From Prevotella sp. UBA2754 (lineage in GTDB: Bacteria; Bacteroidota; Bacteroidia; Bacteroidales; Bacteroidaceae), in assembly GCA_002353295.1 (NCBI GenBank), contig DEJG01000026.1, positions 58,234 through 122,233 on the forward strand: DNA of 64,000 nucleotides, read 5' to 3'. Under the pieces are notes generated by a model. It was given only the letters and a program-made list of their open reading frames with translations, ran no database searches and was not told where the DNA came from. Made by a program: the position numbers and the translations under genes. Within the stretch, counting starts at the first letter, position 1, and every line of letters starts with the position of its first letter. Shown here piece by piece: positions 25,331 through 33,299 of this stretch.

Positions 25331-26272
25331 ATGGAAACAGACAAGAATTCACAGACAAATATTGTGAGAAGCTATCAGCGCTATCTTAAATTGCAACGTG
25401 GTATGTCGTCTAATACGCTGGATGCCTATCAGCATGATTTGTTGAAATTATTACAATATCTGGAGGAGGAAGGAAAAAACGTACATGATGTACAATTAGC
25501 AGACTTACAGCACTTTGCTGCCACCCTTCACGATCTGGGCATCCATCCACGTTCGCAGTGCCGGATCTTGAGTGGCGTGCGTAGCTTCTTCCGTTTTATG
25601 CAGTTGGATGGATGGCGTGATGATGACCCTTCAGAACTGTTGGAGAGTCCTGTTCTGGGTGAGCACTTGCCTGAGGTGTTGTCTGCTGAAGAAGTGGATA
25701 TGCTGGAGGCTTCTATCGACCTTTCGAAATGGGAGGGTCAGCGTAATAAGGCGATTATTGAAGTCCTTTTTTCGTGCGGTTTGCGAGTGAGTGAATTAGT
25801 GAACTTGAAATTATCCAATCTCTATATTAATGAACAGTATGTACGTGTGATGGGTAAGGGGGCGAAAGAACGTTTAGTACCCATCTCACCCAAGGCATTG
25901 AAAGAGTTGGACCTGTGGTTTATGGACCGTAACCAGATGAAAATCAAGCCAGGAGAGGAAGATTACGTGTTCTTAAATAGGCGTGGAGCCCATCTTACAC
26001 GAGTCATGATACTCATCATGATCAAGCAGCAGGCTGTGGAGGCAGGAATCCATAAAACCATTTCGCCCCATACACTGCGTCATTCTTTTGCTACAGCCTT
26101 GTTGGAGGGCGGGGCTGATTTGCGTGCCATTCAGGCTATGTTGGGACATGAGTCGATCGGCACTACCGAAATTTATACCCATATCGACATGTCAACACTC
26201 CGCCAAGAAATATTGGAACATCATCCGAGAAATATGAGAAATGAAAAAAATGAGGGGAAAGGGGAATTATAA
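25331..26272 (+). CDS. xerD: Tyrosine recombinase XerD
   Basis: 313 residues from ATG 25331; the frame runs further upstream but only over aroQ. It resolves chromosome dimers at dif with XerC. The N-terminal SAM-like DNA-binding domain (about 8-95) is followed by the catalytic domain with Arg152 (GLRVSEL), His247 and Arg250 (HTLRHSFATALL), His273 (LGHESIGTT) and nucleophile Tyr282 (TTEIYTH). The last 12 residues (MRNEKNEGKGEL) are encoded by a heptamer-like array and extend beyond the normal end. Its solitary position and housekeeping neighbours speak against a phage integrase. Confidence 0.93.
   Translation: METDKNSQTNIVRSYQRYLKLQRGMSSNTLDAYQHDLLKLLQYLEEEGKNVHDVQLADLQHFAATLHDLGIHPRSQCRILSGVRSFFRFMQLDGWRDDDPSELLESPVLGEHLPEVLSAEEVDMLEASIDLSKWEGQRNKAIIEVLFSCGLRVSELVNLKLSNLYINEQYVRVMGKGAKERLVPISPKALKELDLWFMDRNQMKIKPGEEDYVFLNRRGAHLTRVMILIMIKQQAVEAGIHKTISPHTLRHSFATALLEGGADLRAIQAMLGHESIGTTEIYTHIDMSTLRQEILEHHPRNMRNEKNEGKGEL
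26227..26268 (+). repeat. Heptamer-like array at the 3' end of xerD
   Basis: Units GAGAAAT, ATGAGAA, ATGAAAA, AAATGAG, GGGAAAG, GGGAATT, weaker than the others. It encodes the C-terminal tail of XerD. Confidence 0.5.
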
Positions 26273-26320
26273 AAAACATTAATTTCGACGAAATTTTGAA
26301 TAATGTGTGTAGTTTTTCAT

Positions 26321-26328
26321 TACCTTTG
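26321..26328 (+). promoter_or_regulatory. -7 box of the M16 protease gene
   Basis: TACCTTTG, with a TTTG 22 bp upstream (26295-26298) as a possible -33 element. Confidence 0.68.
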
Positions 26329-26385
26329 TGCGTCTTTTGAGTAATTCACATAATATTAATATTTTAACTATCATAAAATTTAGGT

Positions 26386-29214
26386 ATGAGACTTAGAAAG
26401 TTATTTGTTGCTGCACTGATGATGTTCAGTACGACAGCTATGGTGGCTCAAGAAATGCAGATGCCGCCTATTCCCATTGATCCTGCCGTTCGTATCGGTA
26501 AGTTGGACAATGGACTGACTTATTACATTCGCCACAATGAATATCCTGAGCATGTGGCCAACTTCTACATTGCTCAGCGAGTGGGCTCTATCAATGAGGA
26601 TGAATCACAACGTGGTTTGGCTCACTTCCTGGAGCACATGGCCTTCAATGGTTCTGAGCATTTCAAGGGCAATGGCATTATCGAGTTCACCCGTTCACTG
26701 GGTGTTGAGTTTGGTAGTGACCTGAACGCTTATACCAGCATTGACCAGACCGTTTATCGCGTCTGCGATGTTCCCACCAAGCGCGCTACAGCTCTTGACT
26801 CGTGTCTGCTGATTCTGAAAGACTGGTCGAATGGTCTGTTGCTTGAGGCTGACGAGATTGACAAGGAGCGCGACGTGGTACATAACGAATGGCGTCTGGG
26901 TGAAGGTCCTTCACAGCGTATGATTACACGTGCCCTGCCTAAGATGTATCCTGGTTCGAAGTATGGTGAGCGTATGCCTATCGGTTTGATGAGCGTCATC
27001 GACAGTTTCAAGCCCCAGACCCTCAAGGCTTACTATCACAAATGGTATCGTCCAGACAACCAGGCTATCATCGTAGTAGGTGATGTGGATGTTGACCACA
27101 TGGAGGCCAAGATCAAAGAACTCTTCGGCAGCATCAAGGTAGATCCCAATGCTCCTAAGGTGATTCCTGAGCAAGTGCCCGACACCAAAGAGGCTATCTA
27201 TATTTTCGAGAAAGACAAGGAGATGCAGATGAGCCAAATCCTAATGATGATGAAGCACGATGCCACCAAGCCCGAGGAGAAGACCAGCATGGCTTATCTC
27301 GTTCAGGACTTTGCTGTCAGCGTGATTGGTCAGATGATGAACCAGCGTCTGTCGGAGATGACTCAGGAGGAGAGCTGTCCTTTCTTCCAGGCCTTTGCTG
27401 ACGACGGCACCTATATGCTCTCTCGCACGAAGGATTGTTTCGAAGTAATTGGTGTGCCCAAGGAGGGTAAGGATATGGAAACACTGCAGGCACTCTACCG
27501 CGAGACCCGTCGTGCCCGTGAGTTCGGTTTCACTGCTTCAGAGTATGACCGTGCCCGTGCCGACTATCTGAGTGCACTGGAGAAGCGCTATACCAACCGC
27601 GACAAGCGCAAGAATGCCGAATATGGCAACGCTTATCGTGACCACTATCTCGACAACGAGCCTATCCCACCATTGGATGTGCTCTATCAGATTATGCAGC
27701 AGATTGCTCCCAATATTCCTGTACAGGCCATCAACCAGATGGTGCCTGAGTTGATTTCAGCTACCGACAGCAACCTCGTTGTGATGGAGTGGGCTCAGGA
27801 AAAGGAAGGCAAGGTTTATCCTACAGAGAAGGATATGGCTGCCGCTATTGCTGCTGCCCGTGCTGATAAGATTGAGGCATACGTTGACAATGTAAAGAAC
27901 GAGCCATTGGTTGACGTTACCAAGATCAAGGCAGGTAAGATTGTCAGCGAGACTGAGAACAAGACGCTTGGCTATAAAGAGCTGAAGCTCTCTAACGGTG
28001 CTACCGTTATTCTGAAGAAGACCGACTTCAAGGACGATGAAGTGCAGATGCAGGCCTTCTCGAAGGGTGGTAAGTCTATGTTCGGTGCAGCCGACTATAC
28101 TAACCTGAAAGTGTTCGACCAGGTGATTGGTATCAGCGGTCTGGGCAATTTCTCCAGCAACGAGCTGACCAAGGCTCTGGCTGGTAAGGAGTGCAATGCC
28201 GACGCTAAATTGGGTAATACCCGTCAGTATGTAACTGCACACTCTACTCCTAAGGACATCGAGACCATGATGCAGATGCAGTATCTCTACTTCACTGGTA
28301 TCAATAAGGACGAGAAGCAGTTCCAGAACCTGATGACTCAGCTCGATATGGCTCTGAAGAACAAGAGTCTGTCACCTGATGCTGTATTCTCTGACTCTCT
28401 GTCAGCAACGATGTACGCCCACAATCCTCGCTTCACTAATATCGACGTGAAGGATCTGAAGGACATCAACTACGACCGTATTCTCGCCATGGCTAAGGAT
28501 CGCTTCAAGAATGCCGGTCAGTTCACCTTCATCTTCTGTGGTAACTTCGACGAGCAGACACTGCGTCCACTGATTGAGCAGTATGTAGCATCTCTGCCAT
28601 CTACTGGTGAGAAGGCTGAAGACTTCAACGAGATTCTGACACTGGCTAAGGGTAATGTGGTCAACAACTTCAAGGTGAAGACCGAGTCGCCCAAGGCTAC
28701 TGCCTATATGACTTGGACTGCAGAGGCTCCCTATACTTTGGAGAACTCCGTGAAACTGGATGCTGTTGGACAGGTGCTCTCAATGATTTATCTGAAGACC
28801 ATCCGTGAGGATGAGAGTGCAGCCTACTCTTGTGGTGCTTTCGCAAGCTTCAATGGTTCTTCTCACAAGCCTATTGCTATGTTGCAGGCTTACTGCCCCA
28901 TGAATCCAGACAAGCAGGAGATTGCTATCCGCCTGTTGCACGAGGGTATCGCCAATATGGCTAAGGCCGTTGATGCCGACCAGTTGCAGAAGGTGAAGGA
29001 GTATATGCTGAAGCAGATTGACGTTGACGCCAAGAAGAACGGCTACTGGGTGAACACCATCACCACCTTTAAGGATTACGGACTCGATCTCTATACAGAC
29101 TATAAGAAGACCGTTGAGGCTCTGACTACAGATTCTGTACGTGACTTCCTGAAGAACGTCATTCTGAAGAGTGGCAACCATGTTGAGGTGATTATGTTGC
29201 CAGAGGCAAAGTAA
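26386..29214 (+). CDS. M16 family zinc metalloprotease (pitrilysin/insulinase type)
   Basis: 942 residues. Signal peptide cut near MVAQE, so the protein is periplasmic or outer-membrane associated. The inverted zinc motif HFLEH is at residues 80-84 (GLAHFLEHMAFNG), with the downstream Glu in the ERDVVHNEW segment. The order is peptidase M16 domain, inactive M16C middle and C-terminal halves, giving the two-bowl structure that encloses peptides. Bacteroidales have several such enzymes for peptide breakdown. It has its own promoter and terminator and seems monocistronic. Base composition is richer in preferred codons than its neighbours, suggesting high expression. Confidence 0.95.
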   Translation: MRLRKLFVAALMMFSTTAMVAQEMQMPPIPIDPAVRIGKLDNGLTYYIRHNEYPEHVANFYIAQRVGSINEDESQRGLAHFLEHMAFNGSEHFKGNGIIEFTRSLGVEFGSDLNAYTSIDQTVYRVCDVPTKRATALDSCLLILKDWSNGLLLEADEIDKERDVVHNEWRLGEGPSQRMITRALPKMYPGSKYGERMPIGLMSVIDSFKPQTLKAYYHKWYRPDNQAIIVVGDVDVDHMEAKIKELFGSIKVDPNAPKVIPEQVPDTKEAIYIFEKDKEMQMSQILMMMKHDATKPEEKTSMAYLVQDFAVSVIGQMMNQRLSEMTQEESCPFFQAFADDGTYMLSRTKDCFEVIGVPKEGKDMETLQALYRETRRAREFGFTASEYDRARADYLSALEKRYTNRDKRKNAEYGNAYRDHYLDNEPIPPLDVLYQIMQQIAPNIPVQAINQMVPELISATDSNLVVMEWAQEKEGKVYPTEKDMAAAIAAARADKIEAYVDNVKNEPLVDVTKIKAGKIVSETENKTLGYKELKLSNGATVILKKTDFKDDEVQMQAFSKGGKSMFGAADYTNLKVFDQVIGISGLGNFSSNELTKALAGKECNADAKLGNTRQYVTAHSTPKDIETMMQMQYLYFTGINKDEKQFQNLMTQLDMALKNKSLSPDAVFSDSLSATMYAHNPRFTNIDVKDLKDINYDRILAMAKDRFKNAGQFTFIFCGNFDEQTLRPLIEQYVASLPSTGEKAEDFNEILTLAKGNVVNNFKVKTESPKATAYMTWTAEAPYTLENSVKLDAVGQVLSMIYLKTIREDESAAYSCGAFASFNGSSHKPIAMLQAYCPMNPDKQEIAIRLLHEGIANMAKAVDADQLQKVKEYMLKQIDVDAKKNGYWVNTITTFKDYGLDLYTDYKKTVEALTTDSVRDFLKNVILKSGNHVEVIMLPEAK

Positions 29215-29244
29215 AGGCAAAAAGGTAAAAAAGTAAAAAGTAAA
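29205..29244 (+). repeat. Short A-rich array after the M16 gene
   Basis: GGCAAA and GGTAAA/AAGTAAA units of 7-8 bp spanning the stop codon (29212-29214) and reaching the terminator stem. Confidence 0.5.
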
Positions 29245-29321
29245 CGGCGGATTTGTACAATTCGCCGTTTATTTGTATTTGGCTCGTAAGACGGGCTGAC
29301 GGCCCTCTGTCTTTCCTATCT
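29235..29321 (-). ncRNA. Candidate small RNA on the minus strand
   Basis: A minus-strand -7 box TATCTTTG (29328-29335) would start an RNA near 29321. After about 50 bases it reaches the terminator stem 29241-29271 and then a T-rich tail. A GGGC/GCCC hairpin lies in the first half. No ORF of note. There is no good -33 element, so this remains a candidate. Confidence 0.35.
29241..29271. terminator. Terminator between M16 gene and the leader region
   Basis: Nine perfect pairs (29241-29249 with 29263-29271). T-rich sequence follows on both strands, so it can stop transcription from either side. Confidence 0.8.
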
Positions 29322-29408
29322 TCGGTGCAAAGATAGTGCTTTTATTCCAAACTTCTAAATTTTATGCAGAAAAACTTGATTTTCGTATTCTAATCCAAAG
29401 AAAAGTTG

Positions 29409-29416
29409 TATCTTTG
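29409..29416 (+). promoter_or_regulatory. -7 box of the structured leader
   Basis: TATCTTTG; the RNA would begin near 29423 inside a 7-bp hairpin (29420-29426 with 29430-29436). Confidence 0.72.
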
Positions 29417-29419
29417 CAA

Positions 29420-29610
29420 CGTGTTCTCTGAACACGAATCTTTTTATTGCTCAATTTTCCGGTCGAATCACCACCTCGAAAAAGGAATAAAGGGCAAATT
29501 CAAATGTACATTGAAGCTGCGCTCCAAGCGCAGTCTTCATCATGGTACATTTGGGGCTTGTGGAGAGCCTGACCGGAAATATGATGGGCCTGCGCTTTCT
29601 TTATGCCCAT
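29420..29610 (+). ncRNA. Structured RNA, free-standing or leader of the kinase gene
   Basis: Elements in order: 5' hairpin (29420-29436); a closing stem of nine pairs (29456-29464 with 29571-29579); a large asymmetric internal loop; a long apical arm with eight perfect pairs (29502-29509 with 29545-29552), five more (29512-29516 with 29535-29539) and seven more (29517-29523 with 29527-29533); then a 3' hairpin (29584-29589 with 29605-29610). Closing stem plus big central bubble plus long arm recalls 6S RNA, but I do not see a diagnostic 6S sequence. It might instead regulate the downstream kinase. Confidence 0.5.
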
Positions 29611-29803
29611 ACTGACAGTGCATCCCCAGGAGATTGTAAAAGCAATAAAGAGTCAACACATGAGCGAATACTATTATTACGGAATGGCGGCTGTGATGCT
29701 GATTACCTGCTGGACGTTTGCCGCCGTGCGATGGTTCCACACCTGCCGCGCTCCGAAGAAGGAGCACCGCTACATCACCAGAAACATAGTCCCCCCGACC
29801 GTT

Positions 29804-31750
29804 ATGACACAAAAACGCATATTCTCCCTCCTCGTGCTTATTGTAGCACTCTGCGGCCCGCTATTGTTCTCATGCCAGCATGGGACAGGCAGCAAGACTA
29901 ATTCGTCAGACAGCTCCGTCGATTGGAACGATTCCTGCTATAAACTCCATCAGAAGGCTATGGGATTTTATAATAATGACCAGCTCGACTCTCTTGAGCA
30001 CTATGTTCCCCAGTACTTGGAAACATGTCGCCAGCATGGTGAGCGCAACCGTTATTATCAGATATGGTCTATACTGGCTCAAACCTATATATGGAGCAAT
30101 CAGTTTGAAAAAGCCACCGCCGAAGCTACCCGCATGCAGGAGGAAGCCAAACGGAATAACGAGAAATTCGGAATGTTTCTGGCTTACAGGATTTTAGGTG
30201 TGGGGTATGCCCATGCCGATAAGCACGAGGAAGCAGCCCAGCACCTTCGGAAATCCATTGAATACGTGCCTAAAGACTTGTTGTCAACCGAACTGCAATA
30301 TAACTATCGTGACCTGTGTGTGGAACTGGAATGCATGAACCGCTACAAGAGTGTTGACAGCACACTGACAGAATGGCGCACCAGTTTGAAAGATTTCCCC
30401 ATCAATCTGAGCGATGAGGATGTAGATGTCAATGCCAATCTGCATTTCTTTTACCACTCAACAGTTGCCGAATACATGCTCGCCGTCGGTAAATACAAAC
30501 AAGCACAGGCTGCTATCGATTCGGCTGCCTACTACGAAGTACTCGACGGCAATCTGCCCATGAATCTCATCTCCATAGAATTACTGCGCAGTCAGTTAGC
30601 CAGAGCACAGCATCACACTGCCGATGCCCTCGCCTATAGCGAACACCTGGTGGAGATGGGTAAGCAGAGCGACGACACCAGCAACAAGACTGCCGTACTG
30701 GAGGAACGTACGGCAGCATTGGAAATGGCTGGCCGCTTCGAGGACGCTTTGAAAACACATCAACAGCTCGACTCACTGAAAGATTCACTCTCCGTCATCG
30801 ACCAACGCGACCGCCTCAACCATCTGAACAGGCAGTATGCCGTCAGTGAACTGCAGGCAGCCAACCAACAGCTCGAACAGCGTTCACGCTTCACCACGGG
30901 CAGCATTGCCATGATTATGGGTATCTGCGCTATTCTCGTTTTCCTGGTTTACAACAGCCGTTGGAGCCGCCAGCTGGAAATCAAGAACCAGCAGTTGCAG
31001 CGCGAACGCAACTTGGTGGTAGCACAGAATAAGCAGCTTGCCGTTGAGCGCGACCGTGCCGAAGCAGCCTCCAAAGCCAAGACTGCCTTCATACAGAGCA
31101 TGACGCACGAAATACGCACGCCACTGAATCACATCAGCGGTTTCACACAAGTGCTCGCTATGCCTGACCTCGAGCTCTCCGACGAGGAACGCCTCGATGT
31201 CAGTCTGCATATTCAGGAAGGCACCAACCATCTCACGACCATCATCGACGACCTCATCCTCATTTCCGACCTTGAGAGCAGTTCCGACCTGCCCCCTGCC
31301 AAGAAATGTAGTCCTGCCCTCATCGTTTCGCAGGCACTGGATGAAGTACGTCAGGCCATAGCACCCGAGGTTTCGCTCGAAGCCCATTGTCAGGTACCCG
31401 ACACGCTGGAAGTCAACAATCATCAGCATCTCATACAGGCGGTTCTCAGCCGTCTGCTCAGCAATGCCGCCAAGTTTACCCATCTTGGCAGCATCACCCT
31501 CTCGCTGACTCAGGAAGCCGATCAACTACACTTCTCGGTAGCCGATACGGGACCTGGTATCCCTGCCGATAAGCGCGACTTCATCTTCGAGCGTTTTGCC
31601 AAGCTCGACAGCTTTGCCCAAGGCACGGGTCTCGGTCTTTCCGTTGCCCGCATGATAGCCGAACGCTTGGGTGGCACGCTGAATCTCGACCCCAATTATA
31701 CCGGCGGTTCGAAATTCGACTTCATCATCCCCGCATCTTTTGAATCCTAA
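29804..31750 (+). CDS. TPR-containing sensor histidine kinase (HisKA type)
   Basis: 648 residues from ATG 29804, which gives a lipobox-like signal ending LLFSC (Cys24). TPR-like helices (about 45-330) lead through a coiled coil to a membrane helix (about 365-383), a second coiled coil (390-425) and a classical kinase core: His435 in MTHEIRTPLNHISGF, N box LLSNAAKFTH, G boxes DTGPGIP and GTGLGLS. No receiver domain and no regulator gene next door, so it is an orphan kinase. The frame is open upstream to 29603, and an extension from ATG 29660 would add a second membrane helix; I cannot exclude it. Confidence 0.92.
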   Translation: MTQKRIFSLLVLIVALCGPLLFSCQHGTGSKTNSSDSSVDWNDSCYKLHQKAMGFYNNDQLDSLEHYVPQYLETCRQHGERNRYYQIWSILAQTYIWSNQFEKATAEATRMQEEAKRNNEKFGMFLAYRILGVGYAHADKHEEAAQHLRKSIEYVPKDLLSTELQYNYRDLCVELECMNRYKSVDSTLTEWRTSLKDFPINLSDEDVDVNANLHFFYHSTVAEYMLAVGKYKQAQAAIDSAAYYEVLDGNLPMNLISIELLRSQLARAQHHTADALAYSEHLVEMGKQSDDTSNKTAVLEERTAALEMAGRFEDALKTHQQLDSLKDSLSVIDQRDRLNHLNRQYAVSELQAANQQLEQRSRFTTGSIAMIMGICAILVFLVYNSRWSRQLEIKNQQLQRERNLVVAQNKQLAVERDRAEAASKAKTAFIQSMTHEIRTPLNHISGFTQVLAMPDLELSDEERLDVSLHIQEGTNHLTTIIDDLILISDLESSSDLPPAKKCSPALIVSQALDEVRQAIAPEVSLEAHCQVPDTLEVNNHQHLIQAVLSRLLSNAAKFTHLGSITLSLTQEADQLHFSVADTGPGIPADKRDFIFERFAKLDSFAQGTGLGLSVARMIAERLGGTLNLDPNYTGGSKFDFIIPASFES

Positions 31751-31765
31751 TTATACATCGAAAAT

Positions 31766-33073
31766 ATGAAGACGAAACTTCTCTCCCTCGTAGGCTTCTC
31801 GCCACTTCGCGACAACCTCAAGACGGAAGTGCTGGCAGGTCTTACCACCTTCGCCACCATGTCATACATTCTGGCGCTGCTGCCTGCCATGTTCGAGCCC
31901 ATGGCGCAGTACGGTTTCCCCACCCATACGGTGTTTACCGCCACTGCCCTTGCCACCATCGTCGGCACCCTGCTGATGGCTTTTCTTGCCCGCAAGCCAT
32001 TCGGTCAAGCTCCGGGTTTGTCGCTCAACGTGTTCTTCATCGAAACCGTCTGTATCTCGATGGGGTACTCGTGGCAGTTCGCCCTTACTGCCGTACTCTT
32101 AGAAGGTGTGCTCTTCATACTGCTCTGCGTCAGCAACATGCGCCAGATTATTTTCGAAATGGTTCCCCTCTCGCTCAAATATGCCATCGCTGCCGGCATC
32201 GGTTTCTTCATCGCCATGATAGGTATGAAGAATAGCGGACTGCTGGCTTCGGGCACCATCTTCAACCACATCGACACCTTCACCAGTCCCTCCTCCCTAC
32301 TCTTCATACTGGGCATCATCCTCACGGGTATATTCACCATTATACATTTGAAGGGCGGACTGTTGCTCAGCATCGTCATCGTTACATTGGTGGGCATTCC
32401 CATGGGCGTCACCCAATTGCCCGACACCCTCTTCTCACTGCCCGAATCGCCCGCACCGCTTTTCTGCCAATTCTCATGGGCTGACCTCCTGTCGCCCGAT
32501 CTCTGGGTCTGTGTGCTCACCATGCTTTTCTTCGATGTCTTCGACAGCCTTGGAACCATTGTCGGTGTGATGGCTACCACGGGCGGCATCCGTAAGAACG
32601 GACGTATTCCCCACATGCAGCGCATCATGCTCAGCGATGCCATCGGTACCGTTACCGGTGCCTGTCTGGGCTGTAGCACGGTGACCTCGTACGTAGAGAG
32701 CGCCACGGGTGTAGCCGAAGGCGGACGCACCGGACTCACAGCCCTCGTCGTAGCATTATGCTTTATGCTGAGTCTGTTTTTTGCCCCACTCTTTCTTGCC
32801 ATCCCCTCCGCTGCCACCGCACCTATCATGGTGATGGCAGGTTTCTATCTCTTCGGTTCGGTACGCCACATCAGCATTTCACAGCCCAAAGAAGCCATGC
32901 CCGCCTTCCTCTGCATCCTGCTCATGCCTATCACGGGCAGCATCACCGACGGTATCATCTTCGGACTCGCCACCTATATCATACTTTCATTCATCGAAGA
33001 CTGGACAAAACGCTTCAAAAATCAGAATCTCAAGAGTGGCACCGAAGCAGAAACTGGTTCAGGCAGACCATGA
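31766..33073 (+). CDS. NCS2-family purine (guanine/hypoxanthine) permease
   Basis: 435 residues with 12-14 hydrophobic segments. The start LKTEVLAGLTTFATMSYIL and the motifs APGLSLNVFF (family APGMGLNAFF), FFDVFDSLGTIVGV and SSVESATGVAEGGRTGL-like SYVESATGVAEGGRTGL are diagnostic of the AzgA/PbuG branch, proton symporters for adenine, guanine or hypoxanthine. It lies 15 bases after the kinase gene and is probably co-transcribed, hinting that the kinase or the leader upstream could respond to purines; that is speculation. GC-rich codon use sets both genes apart from the neighbours. Confidence 0.94.
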   Translation: MKTKLLSLVGFSPLRDNLKTEVLAGLTTFATMSYILALLPAMFEPMAQYGFPTHTVFTATALATIVGTLLMAFLARKPFGQAPGLSLNVFFIETVCISMGYSWQFALTAVLLEGVLFILLCVSNMRQIIFEMVPLSLKYAIAAGIGFFIAMIGMKNSGLLASGTIFNHIDTFTSPSSLLFILGIILTGIFTIIHLKGGLLLSIVIVTLVGIPMGVTQLPDTLFSLPESPAPLFCQFSWADLLSPDLWVCVLTMLFFDVFDSLGTIVGVMATTGGIRKNGRIPHMQRIMLSDAIGTVTGACLGCSTVTSYVESATGVAEGGRTGLTALVVALCFMLSLFFAPLFLAIPSAATAPIMVMAGFYLFGSVRHISISQPKEAMPAFLCILLMPITGSITDGIIFGLATYIILSFIEDWTKRFKNQNLKSGTEAETGSGRP

Positions 33074-33083
33074 CACTTTTCGT

Positions 33084-33212
33084 TTATAGCCTCGGCCCAC
33101 GTTTCTTTTTCTTGCGTTGCATCCGTCTGCGGAATTCTTCTTCGGCCGGGTCATTGACAGGATTATTTGTGTCGAACAGCCGTTTTTCCTCGAAAAGCCT
33201 TTGTCTATGCAT
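33084..33212 (-). CDS. Possible small basic protein, 42 aa
   Basis: Minus-strand ORF starting MHRQRLFEEKRLFDTNNPVN and ending in a run of Lys/Arg (RKKKKRGPRL). Nearly half of the residues are charged, with an acidic NDPAEEE patch in the middle. It fills the gap between the permease and metK, convergent with the former and divergent from the latter. A degenerate -7 box (CAATTTTG) lies about 20 bases upstream. I do not recognise a family; coding potential is inferred from composition only. Confidence 0.4.
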   Translation of the reverse strand: MHRQRLFEEKRLFDTNNPVNDPAEEEFRRRMQRKKKKRGPRL

Positions 33213-33262
33213 TTTATTGCGTTAATTCTCCAAAATTGCTCGTTCGTTACAAGCTTTTTCCG

Positions 33263-33270
33263 TAACTTTG
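33263..33270 (+). promoter_or_regulatory. -7 box of metK
   Basis: TAACTTTG, 30 bases before ATG 33300. Confidence 0.72.
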
Positions 33271-33299
33271 CACTCGAAAATAGGAAAGACAAAGGTACT

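Noticed and set aside
25331..26272. Phage or integrative-element integrase
   Set aside because: Length, residues and promoter fit housekeeping XerD; no tRNA, att repeats or phage genes nearby.
26281..26298. Terminator after xerD
   Set aside because: The AATTTC/GAAATT pair is weak, A/T only at its ends, and overlaps the possible -33 element of the next promoter.
29542..29901. 119-codon ORF overlapping the structured RNA and the kinase start
   Set aside because: It overlaps the arm of the structured RNA and the kinase in another frame, and its product has no plausible fold.
30884..31525. 213-codon frame antisense to the TPR kinase
   Set aside because: Shadow of the kinase core, where catalytic motifs are intact on the plus strand.
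32005..32829. Long open frame (274 codons) antisense to the purine permease
   Set aside because: It is the complementary shadow of a GC-rich, clearly coding gene; the product is Met/Arg/Pro-rich without any domain.
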